Source: Vandiemenella viatica (lineage: Eukaryota > Arthropoda > Insecta > Orthoptera > Morabidae). From it: DNA of 64,000 nt. The DNA is taken from NCBI GenBank assembly GCA_031002005.1, contig JARYHS010013630.1, positions 236,847,539 to 236,911,538 on the forward strand, written 5' to 3'. Both the position numbers and the translations under genes were made by a program. Of the stretch, positions 34,488 to 49,400 are shown piece by piece. The notes below the pieces were generated by a model. It was not told the origin of the DNA and made no database searches. It saw only the letters and a list, made by a program, of their open reading frames with translations. Numbering within the stretch: position 1 is the first letter of the stretch; each line of letters begins with the position of its first letter.

Positions 34488-37400
34488 GTAAGATAAATGC
34501 TGCGGAAGCTTCTGAGCTCCAGTAAAGAGGACAACTCACCAACGCTAAGTTATCCACCATTTAGAGTTCATTACACGAAATAGCTGGTAAATTCTGTGCT
34601 TATTTTGTATATCTTACACTCTGAATTGAACATGGCGGGTAAGCAGTAGAAAACAGGATTCTCTGTGCTCATATTGCTGTCCCACTAACCCAGTGTAGTT
34701 TGTTGTTTTTCCAAAGTTACTCAAAGGTGATATTTTCGTGGTTACTTAATGTAATCTATGGTCGCATTAACTCCTCTCTATTGGCAGTATTGTAGTACCC
34801 CACCTGGACACCGGTAAACCTATGGGGAACTATGACGAACCTAGCAGCAGGCCGAGCGGAGACTTGGCCAGAATCAATGAGAGGAATGAGCGAATAAGTA
34901 AGGATCGATCATGGAAGTCGATCTGGAATCGGAGTGAGACATTCGTGGTAGGATCAACAGGGTGAATGATTTCATGAAAACGTCATACATACAATATTTA
35001 CTATCACGACTGTACAAAATATACAAGTGATATGATGAATACTGATTATACTGCAAGGTGCTATTGCGCTACCTTCTGACATCCTGCTATGACATATACT
35101 GGAAAATGGTGGCTGATATTATTGTTTCGTGAATATAACCTTTTTTTTGGAGGACGGCAAGAGCTTCTGCAACTGAGGATGATTATCTAGCCCAGCAATC
35201 CCCAACTATAGACATTGTGGAGGACCCTAGCTCCCTATCTATGATTAAACGACGGCTTTCCACGTCCAACCATACCCTACAGCAGAGCCAACCTGTTATG
35301 CGCTGTTCATCTTCCTCGTGTGAGGCACCACCCAGCGGCTACGGCCGTCGGAGGGCAGCTCGACGTCTGCGTTCCCTCTGCTTCGACTGTTGCTTGCTGC
35401 GACTGATTTATGAAGACAAGACACTCTCCGATACCCGTGCAAACGTTTTTACACAACCTCCCACTACGGTCCCAATGTGGAGGGGCAAATGGTAGACCAA
35501 TGATGAGGCCGATCCATGCCGTCATCTGTCCTCCTTAGCTTGACCATTGCGCACTTTTTTCCTACTGTCAGCGCTCTAAATACCCGGTCGATGCCTCTGT
35601 CTGGTTTCTTAAGATGTAACTTGTAGTCCTCATTTCATAATTAACAAATATGTAACTTATGAACCACGCGAACAACTTCGTTAGCTACAGTATCTTGTTG
35701 CAACGTTAATTTCATTTTGAAGTTTTTAAGACGTAGAATGGTAGTTACTAAAATGGACAGGATAAGGAATAAAGTGATTAGATGCACAATAAAAAAGGAA
35801 CCCCTTCAGGAAAGGGTAGAGAGGACCAGATTGAGATGTTATGGACATCCAAAGAGAATGGAGGATCAGAGCATCCCAAGAAATATCCACGAAATTAAGA
35901 TGCATGGTAAACGACGCAGAGAAAGACCAAGAGATGGATGGCTGAAAGAAGTGGAGGAGTGTGTACAGAAGAGAGAAGAGGACTGGAACAAGGTGGTGAT
36001 AGAGAGATGGTGGCAAGAAAGAAGGAAATGGAGAGGCTTGTGCATGAAGCAGACCCGGCCAGTAGCTGGAAACTGTTGAGGACGATGATGATGACTTTTC
36101 ATATAATTATTTACTGATTTCATATTATTTTAATACTGAACTTTTCAGACATTGAAATTTTATAATTTTCTATGGATCCAACACCGAACTGTATCTTAAT
36201 CTGTACTTTTGAACCATAAAATACAGTCTGAATGTCTCGTTGGTTCCAAGGAATGTAGCAATCATATTTTTTACGACTAGCGTTTTCATATTTTCCATTT
36301 TACTGGTGAAAAAATGAATGAAATTGATTCAGAAGCACTGACTATTCAGACGACGGTCAGCAAACATAACATTATATTCATCAGGACGCTGAAGAGCTGA
36401 AGCAGCACTTTATTCCTCAAAACAATTGTAGTAACAGTGATCAGCACATTTACCGTTGTCTTCAAGTCATCCGACAGATTGGTGCATTTACCTACCAAGG
36501 GTCAGAGAGTACATTTTTCGTATAGACCTCGCGTTTAATAAGGATAATATTAGCGAAACTATTCTACACGTTTATGTGGAATTCAAAGTCACAAACATCA
36601 TGTGAATGAGATGTTAAGAAACTTATAAAGTAGGAAATCTGTCATCAAATTTTAGTTTTAAAGAAAAGAATCATCTGAAACCATGTCAGCAGCGAGAATG
36701 ACGACCGACTTTTGGTAAAGTTGGTAAAGAAAAAACCTATGTCCATTGACTCAGGAAAAGTACCAACGCTTTTTTAACATGTTTTTTTTCTCGTTACTGA
36801 GATACCAACTGCTTCGACGTTGAAATAAGTTTGTGAAAATATTTCCTGCAAAAGATAAGTCACTACTGTATTTACTTGTTTTTTTATTGATTCTTCTGTT
36901 TCCCCTAATAGAATGAAAAAGCTGGGTAGGAATTACATGAGTGTAATCGTTACCTCATATAATACACAATAATTAGATTTGACGGTGCAAAATCAAAGTA
37001 GGATATAAAAAAGATGATTAAATTAATGATTTGCTGTTTACTATCAGAAGATAAACCATAGATTTCTGATATTCGTTAAATTATTTAATGTTTATGTTAT
37101 GAAGTGACAATATTTCGCATGTTGGAAAAATTAATCTTGCAACAGAAAAAAAAAAAAATGCTTTTGTATTTCTGCTATCATTGGACCTTTTTTTTGGCAT
37201 TGGTGAGGCAGTTTTAAACATTTTTAATTAATGCCCCGATAAGATTAAAATTTTATAAAGAACTTGACTGCAACTGTAACATTTCTATTGCAAAACCTTT
37301 ATAATAATTATTAAACTACTACGTTCAATACACGGAGTACGTGAAGAATTATTTTCTCACCTGTTATATAATGATGGTGTTGTCTGTCTTTATAACTCGC

Positions 37401-40400
37401 TTCAAACTAAACAGAAAATCTTCAGAATTTGCAAAGTAAAAAACCTAAGTTCGCAAATCAGCCAGATCACATCGAGTGATCAATACCGTTGATGTTTCTC
37501 TTAATCTACGTTATTGTAAACGCTTGACGTCACAAAATCGAGGTTATCAGGAAATAAATTCCCAGAATACTTTCTCTAAGCTTAATTTTCGTGGCATTTA
37601 ATTTCAAATTAAATACTTCCATTTAGTTATGACTTACGATAAAATTTAACGACTGAAAAAAACGTGGAATAAAATTGTAATTTGCGACTGAATGAAGTCT
37701 TTACTGTTGTTGCCATTTTTCAACCAAAATTACCACGATTTCTGTAATTCTTTCTGTAATTAATAATTTACATTGAAATTAAGGCTATTAATAATTTAAA
37801 AAAAATCGTTCATGATTTTATTACTAGACTGAATTTAATGTTAAAATTCATGTTCGTATTTAAGCCAGATAAGGTCAAACTGTGACCTGTGACCTTAAAT
37901 AAGGGAACCATTGTAGACCCGTGACTATATATATATAAAAGGTTACGGTCTTAGTTATAGTCTTAACAATATAAAGCATGATTGAAAAATGTCTGTTACC
38001 TTTGATTTCTTCGAAAGAGAACAATAAATACAAATCCTACTGAATTAGTCTCTTAAGCTTCTTTTATTTTTATATTATGGCATTACTCTTAGAATTTAAT
38101 AGATTCTTACCAGATAATCTTGTTTAAAGCACTTACTGATTAAACCTCCTGTTTAACTTACTTTAATGTAGATCCACAGTATTGTTAGATTCTATTGTAT
38201 GACCCATATACGCTGTAGGTGACGGGGTCCGCCTCGGGCCTGGGTCGTGCGTTAAGCTTGCGCCTGGCCAGCCACGGCTGCCGGCTTGTCCTGGTAGACA
38301 TCAACCAGCAGCAGAACTCGCAGGTGGCGGAAGAGGCGCGAGCCGCGGGCAGTCCGCACGTCAGCTGCTTCACGTGTGACGTCAGCGATAGGGACGCCGT
38401 CATGCGGCTGGCACAAGAGGCCCCACACGTCGACATACTCATCAACAACGCTGGTATTATCTCCCTAGACTGTTTGCCTGGTGACAAGCAGTCTGAAAAA
38501 ATACGTCGCCTCTTCGAAATCAACGTTATGTCGCATTTCTGGGTGAGTGACGGTTGGGTAATTTAATTCTTGTCATAGAACTACATCTTTACAATTCACG
38601 GTACTTCCCACAGTTACTAAATTAACTGACTAAACTGTAGTTGAAATTTAATTTTAATTTGGCCACAGTTATATAATGCGTATGTCTCACAAAAAGTAAG
38701 CAAGGTACTATATCAAATTATCCAATCCAGCATCGACTAAAAAGGGAGAAGTATGTCTGAATTTACCCTTCTGAAGTAATCAGTAACAAATAGCTTCACC
38801 ATTGATATTAAGCTCCTTAACGTTGCTATCAGATGATGACGAGACCGTCAATTTAGTGGAGGATCCGACATCATTCATTCTTGTATACCATACGAGATTA
38901 TCTCTTCCCTGGAAATATATTTTAACTCCGTGGACCTACTACTCAGAATCGCAGTAAAATGCGAACACTTAATTTCGGTATTAAAGCAAAAATCGAGGCT
39001 CCGCGGCATTGCGTCGTTTTCAGTTTCAGGAGGCTCAAAAACCACAGGTAGTTATTTTTGTTCTGGTTTCAGATCTCTTTTGTTTTTATGCATTCCCCAT
39101 CTTTTCATACCTAGAACTAACCTGTTCATCTCATCAAAACACTACAACCTACTCCTTCAGTTACCTCCTTCACTCGTTCCGTCTAACTGCCTTCCTATTC
39201 TTTCGTTTCGCTAATCCATACAGTAACAAAGAAACCTATCTGATTTGTCTTAAATGTTACTATCACAGGTTTCGTCTTTCTATGATACTCTTCGTCAGTT
39301 TCTGTACTCGGCGTTTCCAAAAAATGTTGGTTTTCGGTCTTTATCTGTTCATCTAATTTCAACGTCCCACAATAGCAACACATTTAAAATACTTCAATTT
39401 TCCTTTTTCCTCGTGTTCCTAAATTCCAAGGTTCTCTTTTATTTGGTGATGTGCTTTATTCATAAGTACAGATCTATTAATTTCTTTCTCAGTCCTAAGT
39501 CAATAATTGAAACTGTATAATTTCTATTTTTCAAGAAGAGCATTTCGCTAGTGCTTTTATGCTTTTGACATGAAATTTGCTTCTGCCATCAGTTATAACT
39601 TCACTTCCAAAATAACGTAAATTACTCACTTCTCCTACTGCATCTGATTCTATTTTAAAATTTAATCTACTACTACTGCTATTATTTCTACCATTTTTCA
39701 TGACTTTCATCTGGTTTTGATTTATTTTGGGTTTTCGTCTAATAGCATTTTGTTCACACCATTATATATCTGGTATTTATTAGTTCTTAAAGGTGATACT
39801 TACGAACTTATTTCGGTCAATTGATTAAAAGAATCTTATTTGAATCTTGGTTGGTTTTCAGCTTTAAAGTACTCACATAACGTCTAAATATAATTTGATT
39901 AGAAGTATTAATTATACTATGTTATATCTTGAAACAAAAACAAACAAAAAAACTGCAGACTGTAGGCCTACTTGATAAACGAATATTTTGTTTTATTATT
40001 TACATAATTTTTAAATAATTTGGCAGTATGGAGATTCGTGTAAGACATTTCCGAGTAAAGAATCCTGGGTTCATTATGTTCCAGATGGTCCAGGCCTTTC
40101 TGCCGGTGATGCTGGAACGAGACAGTGGGCACATAGTGGCCATATCTTCCATTTCCGGCTTGCTGCCGGTTCACTCACTAATTACTTATGTCACCAGCAA
40201 ACATGCTGTAGTAGGTGAGTGTATGTATGCCCAGGAATCATTGTCTGCTAATGACAAGGAAACAAGGTTCCGATAAATTCTTCCTTAATTAAAGATATTG
40301 ATATTTATAAATTTGTGGGAAGTTACAATCTGCCAAAAACAACATACATCCCAAGAAGTTATCAAAAATTTACATCTTTTTTTTAATTTGTCCAAGATAT

Positions 40401-43400
40401 TAAACAAAGGTACTACACAGATTCCTTGGATATTTTGCACATAAATGGGGAATGAGCTAATATCGTCTCGGGGGATCGGAAAAGGTCAATAGGTAAAATC
40501 ATTGTTTTTATGAAAGAAACTGTCAAATAGATTGAGCTCATACTTTTCCTAGTGATTAAGCTCGTCATTCCTCAAATTTGCATATTCCACTTTTACCCTG
40601 AATGACCTCTAAATTTGCAGAAGAGCAAAAACTTAAAATTTTTAATTAGTTTTATACGGGATTTTTTTCAAAACAGTTACGAAGGACATCTCGAAATATG
40701 GTGCAAATGCCTTTGAATATATCCCACATTGCTACATAAGTTCTTGTATGTTATAAAACTGGCGCTGTCTGCGAGAAACAAGATCAAAGTTCAAACAGGT
40801 TTTTTGGAATATGAATAAACCGTCAAATAGATCGATTTAAAAGATTTCGTAGTGATTAAGCACTTTATTTCTCAACTTTTGTATTTTCCACTTTTACCTA
40901 GATTGACGTCTGACATTGGCAGAAACAGGAAAAAATGACAATTTTGAACCAGTTTTTACAGTAATTTTTTGAAAACTGTGAGGAGGGATGCTTTGAAACA
41001 TGATGCAAAAAGCTTTTAATAGATCACAAGTTGATTAAAAAACTATTCGCATTGTACAAAACTGACGCGTTCTGGCAGAAACAGCACAAGGGGAAGCGAT
41101 CGACAGTTCACGTCTTCTTCGTGTACGAGATATTAAACAAAGAGTACTAAACACGTTCATAGGATATTTTAAACATAGATGAGGAATAACCTAAAGTTGT
41201 TGCTAAAATTAGAAGCTTGACCATTAATCATCCTACGGGGCTGGAAAAGGTAGAAAGGTTAAAACCTGAATTTTTAGGATATAGAAGAAACCGTCAAAAA
41301 ATTGAGTTAATGTTTTTGATGGTGATTAAGAACGTTATTCCTCAATCATTTTATATTCCACTTTTACTCTGAATCTCTTCCACACGGAATTTTTACAACA
41401 CAAATTTTTTAATCCTTTTGAATAGATATTTTTTTCGAAAACTTTGAGAAGAAACATTCATGATTATGGTGAAAAAGTGTTTAAATAAAACCCAATTTAA
41501 TGTAGAAACTACTCACAAAACTCGCACAATCTGGTAGACACAAGATCAAAGGTCAAAATCGAATTTTCAAGGATATAAAAATATCGTCAAATAGATTAGA
41601 ATAAAACTTTTCAGAGTGATTAAGAAGGTTATTCCTCATTTTTTGTGTATTCCACTAATACTCTGACTGACCACTGACTTTGGCAGAAAGGCAATAATTG
41701 AAAATTTCCAATCAGTTTTCACGGAAATTATATGAAAATTGTGTAAAGAAACATTTCGAAATAACGTGCTAAAAAACCTTTCAACATTCACACAGGCTTC
41801 TGTAAAAACTACTCGTATACAGCAAAATTGGCATGGTCTAGCAGGAAAAAGGTCAAAATTCAAAACCGCTTTTTTTTTTTTTTAGAATATGGATAAAGCG
41901 TCAGACCGATTCATTGAAAATTTTGCATATTGATTAATAGTTTTATTCCATAACTTATTTGCATTCCACTATTACTCTGAATAACCTCTGACATAGGTAA
42001 TGGTAAAAACTATAAATTTTGTACCAGTTTGTACTGAATGTTTTGAAATACTGTGGAGGATCATACAGAAATGTGATGTTAAATCCTCTGAATTGATCTC
42101 AAATTGCTCCATAAGCCTCATATTTTACAAAACTGGAGCGGTCAATATTAAAAGTTCGAAGAATTTGGAAAAAACCGCTAAGTGGATTGATTTAAAATTT
42201 TGCATAGGGATTAAACAGGTTAGTTCTCAAATTCTGAGTATTCCACTTTTACCATGATTGATCCAAAAATCAAATGAAAATTTTGAATCAGTTTATAAGG
42301 GGTTTTTTTTTTTTTTTTTTTTTTTTTCTTTTGAAACGGTGCGGAGGAACATTTCATAAAATAATTCAAAAGCCCTTGAATAGATGCCAAGTTGCTATAA
42401 GAACTACTTGTATGTTACAAAACTGATTCCGTCAACATCACCGGATTCTGGAGGATATGGAATAATCATCAACTAGACTGAGTTCAAATTTTGGATAGTG
42501 ATCAAGAACATTGATCCTGATTATACTTCTACAGGGGCAAAATGGCAAAAACTAAATGTTTTGAACCGATTTTACGAATATTTATTTTTGTTATACATAT
42601 ACGGTGATTCTGAACTTCTTGATATACGGCGCAAAAGGCTTTGAATAGATCCCAAGTAGTTGCATAAAATATTTATATGTTATACTGAATACAAATTGTT
42701 TTGGATGGCTGACGAAGTCCTTCATATTCCTCTTTGCTCAACCGATTACCATTCAAGGCAGACACGCAGCCTCTGTTGACTATCACTCACCAATAAAGGT
42801 ATAATAAGAAACAATTTAGAAAATAATTTTTTTTAACTGCAACCTTATAAAAAACATATTTTTTAATTTTGTAATTTTTATTTCAAAATCGAGAATCTAG
42901 TTAGACCAATTTTTCGAAGAAAATAATGATAGTCAGTCAGGTAAAAGACGAGGTCGTCGGACCATGTCGAAGTCAGCAGGATATTGATGAAAATCGTGTG
43001 ATTCCGCAGCAAGACTGTGATCTTGGTCCCGCCGCTCGTGACAATTTCCAAGGAAATTACGTAGTGTGAAGTTTTTCAAAAAACCAATAGCCACAATTCC
43101 AACATACAATAAAATGGCTTTTACTTATATTGTAGAAGTGACTACTGCCCACTTACTTAATTACTATTCTTTTTGCCTGCAATGAGTGTCCTGTAATGCT
43201 GGGAAAACATCTCTGGATTAAGAAGGGTTTTGTGATCGGAACACTTGGAATAGTGTATTGACTAGACGAATCCCCCAAAAATTTGAATCAGTTTTAAAAA
43301 TGTTTCAGTTTAACAATTAAACGTACCAACGATCGACCGTTTAGTTCCAATTCCGCAGGTTAAATCTATATTTATAGTTTTATCACAGCCATGCACTTTG

Positions 43401-46400
43401 TTACAATTTCCGATTCAAGTTGAATTTGTATACAGCACACACAACTCTGAAATTTCTGATTGATATTGGAGAGCCAGAACGCAATTTATGAATAACTTAT
43501 ATAGCTATTTGAAGCTCTAAAACAAAATAAGGAAGGGTAAAAAGAAAACAAGGAAGAAGAACTCTGAAGACGAGGTTATGATACAAGAAGTATGGTTCGT
43601 CTAATGAAGTTTACTTTGAACCATTCCTATAGATCTATGCACCTACAACCCGGAGCTGTAAACACAGAATCCCTACCGTTGAAACTGAATTCTAATTTCG
43701 TAAATTTCAAAAATTATTTATTTTTTATAATTTGTAAGTGTATACCACTTTGTTGTTAAAATGTATTCTCATTTCCGGTATTTACCGGAGCAGATAAGAC
43801 TAGCTTGTTCGCAATAAGTACCTAGAATTTGAAACATGAAGTGATCTTTTCTTTTTTGGGATGATTGGCTGTCCCCTGTATTGAGTTCGTTTCTTTGTCT
43901 GCATCCACGTTGACAATACTGACGTAACATACCTCACCGTTTGTATGGCAATATACACCGACGACGAAGGCTCTTCATATCATCTATTGTTGATTTTTTT
44001 AGGTTTGTAGAACTTTTCTAAAAATAAACACAAATTAGCCTAATTAGTTCTTCTGATACAACTTGTTGAAGCAGATACTACTATTTGGAACTGTCTGTTT
44101 TCAAGTATTGTGGAGGCTGCACAAATGAGACTCCTTTCATATTTTGTCTTTTCCATGGCACTTTTACTTCCGGAAAAACTCCATTGTGTTAGTCACCAAC
44201 AAGTTTCGGTGCAAACGGGGAAGTAATGGTCCTCTTGTAGCAAAGGCAGTAATAATTCGTAGTCATACAGACGAAGCGTTAACTCTTTCTGTAGATTATA
44301 CACACAGTCATCTTGTATGTGTGTAAATGTCTGTGATGATGGTTTTTTTTTTTTTTACTTATGGCTTTACGCCTCGTCGAAGTCAAGGTCATTAGAGACG
44401 AGATGGGACTGAGGACAAGGAACGTGAAGGTGTTCAGCCATGGCCTTCTGAAGGAAGCATCCCGGCATTCGCCTGGAGTGATTTGTGGAAACCATGGAAA
44501 CCCAAATCTGGATGCCTGGATAGGTATTCTAACCGGTGTCCTCCCTAATGCGATGCCAGAGCGTTAACCGCTCACCCACCAAACTCGGAATGAAGGTTAT
44601 TACATTTTCTGTGTTGTGTATATGAAAGAAAGATAAATTATACCCAACGCTCACCAATGTTGAAGGGAGTAGGGCAGCAGTAACAAAAAATAACACTCGT
44701 ACAACTAAAACACAATATTTCGAGCAAATCCCTTTTTCAAGAACATAGAAATATGTGTCGAAACTCGCGCAATCGTATATACATTCGGAATATTCAGAAT
44801 GATGAATCGCTGGATGAAATCACGGTTGCAGTGTTACACTGATATCGGATTCAAGAACAAAAATTTGTACAAAAATAAACAGCGTTACAGATCAGTCGGC
44901 AACTCATTGAACTCGGTAAGTAGTAAGATAACCCGTTGCGCAATACATGTGATATTTAGATCTTTTTAACACAGGGAAGTGGGTGACTTTATCCTTTTTT
45001 TTTTAATTCAATGGGTTTATTGAATCCTTATAACATTACAACATTTCTACATTACAAGATTTGAGTTTCATAATACACTCTACATTACAGAAACATCAAT
45101 ATGAGTACTCTGGTCAAATGAAGAGGCTATATGCGTCATCAAGATTGGTCACGGAGAAGAAGTCCATCCAGATATGCTCCGAAGTGGCGTTTGTACCTCG
45201 TTGATTTTTTTAAATTCCAAAGTGTTATTTTAAGTGTGGATAAATAATCATCTAGATCCTTAGGTTTCTTTATTAGAATATTGTACACTGCTTGTCCTAA
45301 TATCCAGACCAGAGAGTTATGTTTTTCCGGTGGCATGGTCTTGATGTCTGGTCGTATTAGAATCTCGCATGTAACCTCAGCTGGAGAAGTTCCTAATAGA
45401 GTTGCCGTTGCATGCTTCGTCCAATTCCAGATATGTGCATCCTTTCCACAAGTAAAACGATGAATTAGTGTGTCAGTATTCCCACATGTATCACATCTAT
45501 CTGTAGATATCATATGGATTCGAAATAATCTCACATTTGTAGGTACAGTGTTATTGACAACTTTGTACCACACGTCTTTGAACTTTAAGAAATATATTAG
45601 ACCATACGTTTCGCCAATTTGTATCTGCGAATTTTGATTCAACAATGTTTTTGTGTCCTTCAGATGTCAAAGTTTTGTATAGATCTTTGGTTGTTTTATC
45701 CTTTCGGGCTGCTGTAATATAATAGAATCTTATATATTCGAAGGTCTTGTCAATAAGAGCAATATTTATAGGCGGATCTATACTGGGTGGTTTATGTAAT
45801 TGATAATTTGTGACGTTATGGTGTTTTTATTTTTCAGGACGTTATTCATAGCTCGTAAGAAAATAGCCTTTGCTTTGCAGCTAGCGTCCATTAGACCCAA
45901 ACCACCTCTTGTTGCTGGTAGTGTCAGTGTTTGAAAATTGACTTTAAATAATTCGCCCTGACATAAGAACCAAGATATGGCACGTTGAATATTCTGAATT
46001 ATTTCCCTGGGAGGCGGAAGCACTTGCGCTATGTAATTTAGTTTCCCAAGTACAGCCAAGTTAATTAGTCTTGATTTTTGAATTGCGTTAATTTGTTTGC
46101 TTCTATGAAGTTGTAACGTTCCCCTGGTACTATTCAAAACATCACCCTCCAAAACTACGCCCAGTGATTTGTGCGTATATACTTGTTTCAATTCCTGCAT
46201 ATCGGTGGTAACTTGGATTCCCGCTCCAATATGAAGGATCGCTCATTTAGTTATGTTAATTACAGCGCCACTCGCAGTGCTGAATAAATTTAATTGATCT
46301 CGAATTATATCCAAGTCTTCGTCGTTGGTAATGTAAAACCCTATATCATCGGCATAAGACCTGCCTGTATATCTTTTCCCTTGGTAAGTTATTCCATTGG

Positions 46401-49400
46401 TCAGGTTATAAATTGACCGCAGTAAGGGTTCAGTGTAGAATGCGAAAAGAATCATTGAACGTGGACATCCTTGTCTTACTCCTCGTCCCATAATTAAATA
46501 TTTTGACATAAAACCGATAACTGAAATTCTTGTTTTTGCGTTAGTTATTAATTTTCTGATAGCAGAAACAAAAAGCTGTGGTATACCCAGTTTTTTTCAT
46601 GGTTTCTAACAGAAATCCATGATCGACACGATCAAATGCCTTGTCCAGGAAGAAAATTCCCGCCTTTAGTTTTGAATGCGCTGCCAAAGCTATCACATCT
46701 CTATATTCTAATAGAGCCTGTTGAATGCCACGGTCTGGTATAAATCCTGATTGGTAAGGACCGAAAATTTTCGTTAAAAGAGGAACTATTCTTTTTTAAG
46801 AATGCGTGCCAAAATCTTATAATCAGAATTTAGAAGAGTAATTGGTCTTAGTTTCTTTAAGTCATTAGTGATAGGTGTTTTGGGGATTAGTACCAGAACA
46901 CCTTCATGGACGGTATCAGGTAAATTATCGAGGTACCAGATTTCATTAAAAATCTCGATCATTTTTCTCGAAATGATCTTCCAATAACACCTATAAAATT
47001 CAAGAGGGAGATCGTCGATTCCCGGTGATTTCCGTAATTTCCCGTCCATCAGAGCAAGTTCTGCCTCTTCGAGTGTGATACGATCAGATAAGCTTTCTCT
47101 TTCAATGTTGCTTAGTGAAATAATAGGAAAATTTAGTATTGCATTTATATCTTCACGTTTAGATGGTATAGTTTTGTAGAAATTTGAAAAGTGATTCCAG
47201 ATGGCTAATGAGATAGCATTTTGGTTGATAACGCTAACACCCTCCGAAGATGTGATCTTTGTGATAAGTTGTTATTTCTTTCTTTTTGTCGCTTTAATTA
47301 AGTGATAAAGAGAGGATTTTTCCCCTTCAATCACATCAACAGTGTCGGTATTAGATAATAGGGTTTCCATTTTTGACGCTTGGAGCTTCGTTATTTTCGC
47401 TTTGAATTTTTTTATCATCACCAAATCTTGAACGGTGTGGTTTTCTTTATTATATAATTCTCTCAGACCCTGAAATAAAATTCCATGGTGTGATTTAACC
47501 AAAGATTTTTCATACGAGAATATGCCATGATCGTTTGCCTGATTTTGGGTTTTGCATAGGAAAGCCACCAAGCCAAATTAGAATTGTAATTCTGACAATG
47601 ATTGATGCACGACGACCAGGTATTGGTAACGAGCTCTTCACACTCTCTGTCCTTTAGCAGAGAGGTATTCAATTTCCAGAAACCCCTACCACGAACGAGT
47701 CTATTTGGAGACATCTTAAAGCGGCAAACATATGCACAATGGTAGGAGAAATTTAATGGAGAAATACCATCACTACTTACCGAGGGTATTAGGTTATTGG
47801 TAGTATATATTCTGTCCAATCTACTTTTTGATGTGGAAGTTATGTGCGTAAAACAAAGCTGATTTTCATGTAACGTCCGGAAGGTATCATACAGCCCAAT
47901 ACCAGCCACCATCATTCCTAGCTCTGAACAGAAGTTGGGGTTGGGACTTTGGTCGATATGATCTAAGACACAATTGAAATCTCCTCCTATTATTATTCTA
48001 GATGGCTTTTTTCGCAATAAATACGGAATTTCTGTTTTAAAGAAAGTTGCTCTTACCGCTTTTTTATTTGTACCTGATGGAGCATAAACGTTAACGAGAC
48101 ATGTATCGTTAACATAAAGAGAAATTCCCCTTCCAGAGACTAAATATTCAACGTCTTTGTAGGCCAGGCCATCTTTGATTAAAATAGCAGTGCCAGTTTT
48201 GTTTATTGGATTTGTATTACTAAGGCTTTCAAAACAGGCGATCACCAAATCTCGAATTATCACTTCTTGTAAAAGGGCAATATCAACCTGACTCTGGTAT
48301 AAAAATTGTCTCAGACAGTTTAATTTGGTGGGGTTAGTAACGCGGTTGATATTAACTGTCGCAACAATTATGGTTTGTTCCATAAGGCATGTAATTATAG
48401 ATGTTCCAACAACAGCCGATTTCAGATCGCATTTTCCACATCATCAGCCCATGCTATTGAATGTTTTGCGCTCAGCTTTGATGTTTCACTGTCAATTGTT
48501 TGTGGGTTGTCATTAACATGTTCTTCATCGATTTCCATTTCATTCTCCGCATCTTTTCCCTTACTTTCTGTCACATATTTCGCGCCTGTCATCTTCAGGG
48601 TCTTAATTCTTTGTTCATGTGCATGTGCATCTTCTTTTTGCTTATTTTTAGCAAGTTTTGTTTTTTTCATTTTAGGCATAGGATCTTTATCATCTTCTAC
48701 TTGACGCAAAGAATTTACCTCTTTATTATACTTTGGTGAAGTGCAAGGATTGTTGTCTCTGGAGTGTGGCATATCTTTCTCTCGTTGTTTGTCGGCGGAT
48801 GAATTTTCAGTGTATACCATGGGGTTGTGGTTACTTCCGCGTGCGCAGACATTCCCTATCTGGTGAGTATCGTTCATATTCTCTGATTCACTTTGTTCTA
48901 ATGAAATTTCATTATTGTTACCAACCTCCGTAACATCGGTGATATTCAAATGTACAAATCTGCTATCAGGAATATTTTTGGTATGCGTTTCTGCAGTAAT
49001 ATTGCACAAGGTTGGAAAATTCGTGAGCTGGTCTATATTTTTTGACACTGGAATTGAAGTCTCCAGGTACCGTATCAGTATAAGTCGTGGGACGTGGAAG
49101 GTTCAGTCTCTCGTTGATATTTGAGCTTGGCCCTACTTTACGTCGTGGACATTGTGCACGAAGATGTTCTAGTGAATCACAAAACGCACAAGTTCTCGGT
49201 TGCCCATCGTAAATAACTAATGCTTTAAACCCTTGTACAAACACATATGAAGGAATGTGCTTTCTAAGATCAATTCGTGCTACTTTTACGCCATTATCCA
49301 CTTTGAATCTCATATTCCCTGCCCACTTTTCCACATACACTTGTAAAACTTTACCACACGATTCTAGAGACTGTTTGATTTGTTCATTACTGATCTCAAA

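Noticed and set aside
38543..38566. Read-through of gene B exon 2 past TGG
   Set aside because: A gtgagt donor at 38543 and family alignment place the exon end at 38542; the extra codons end at a stop.
40028..40084. Upstream extension of gene B exon 3 to the ATG at 40028
   Set aside because: The residues before 40085 (MEIRVRHFRVKNPGFIMFQ) do not fit SDR, and a ccag acceptor at 40084 joins exon 2 in phase.
44978..44990. Target-site duplication of the LINE
   Set aside because: The matching 13 bp at the other end is in inverted, not direct, orientation; kept as a separate finding.
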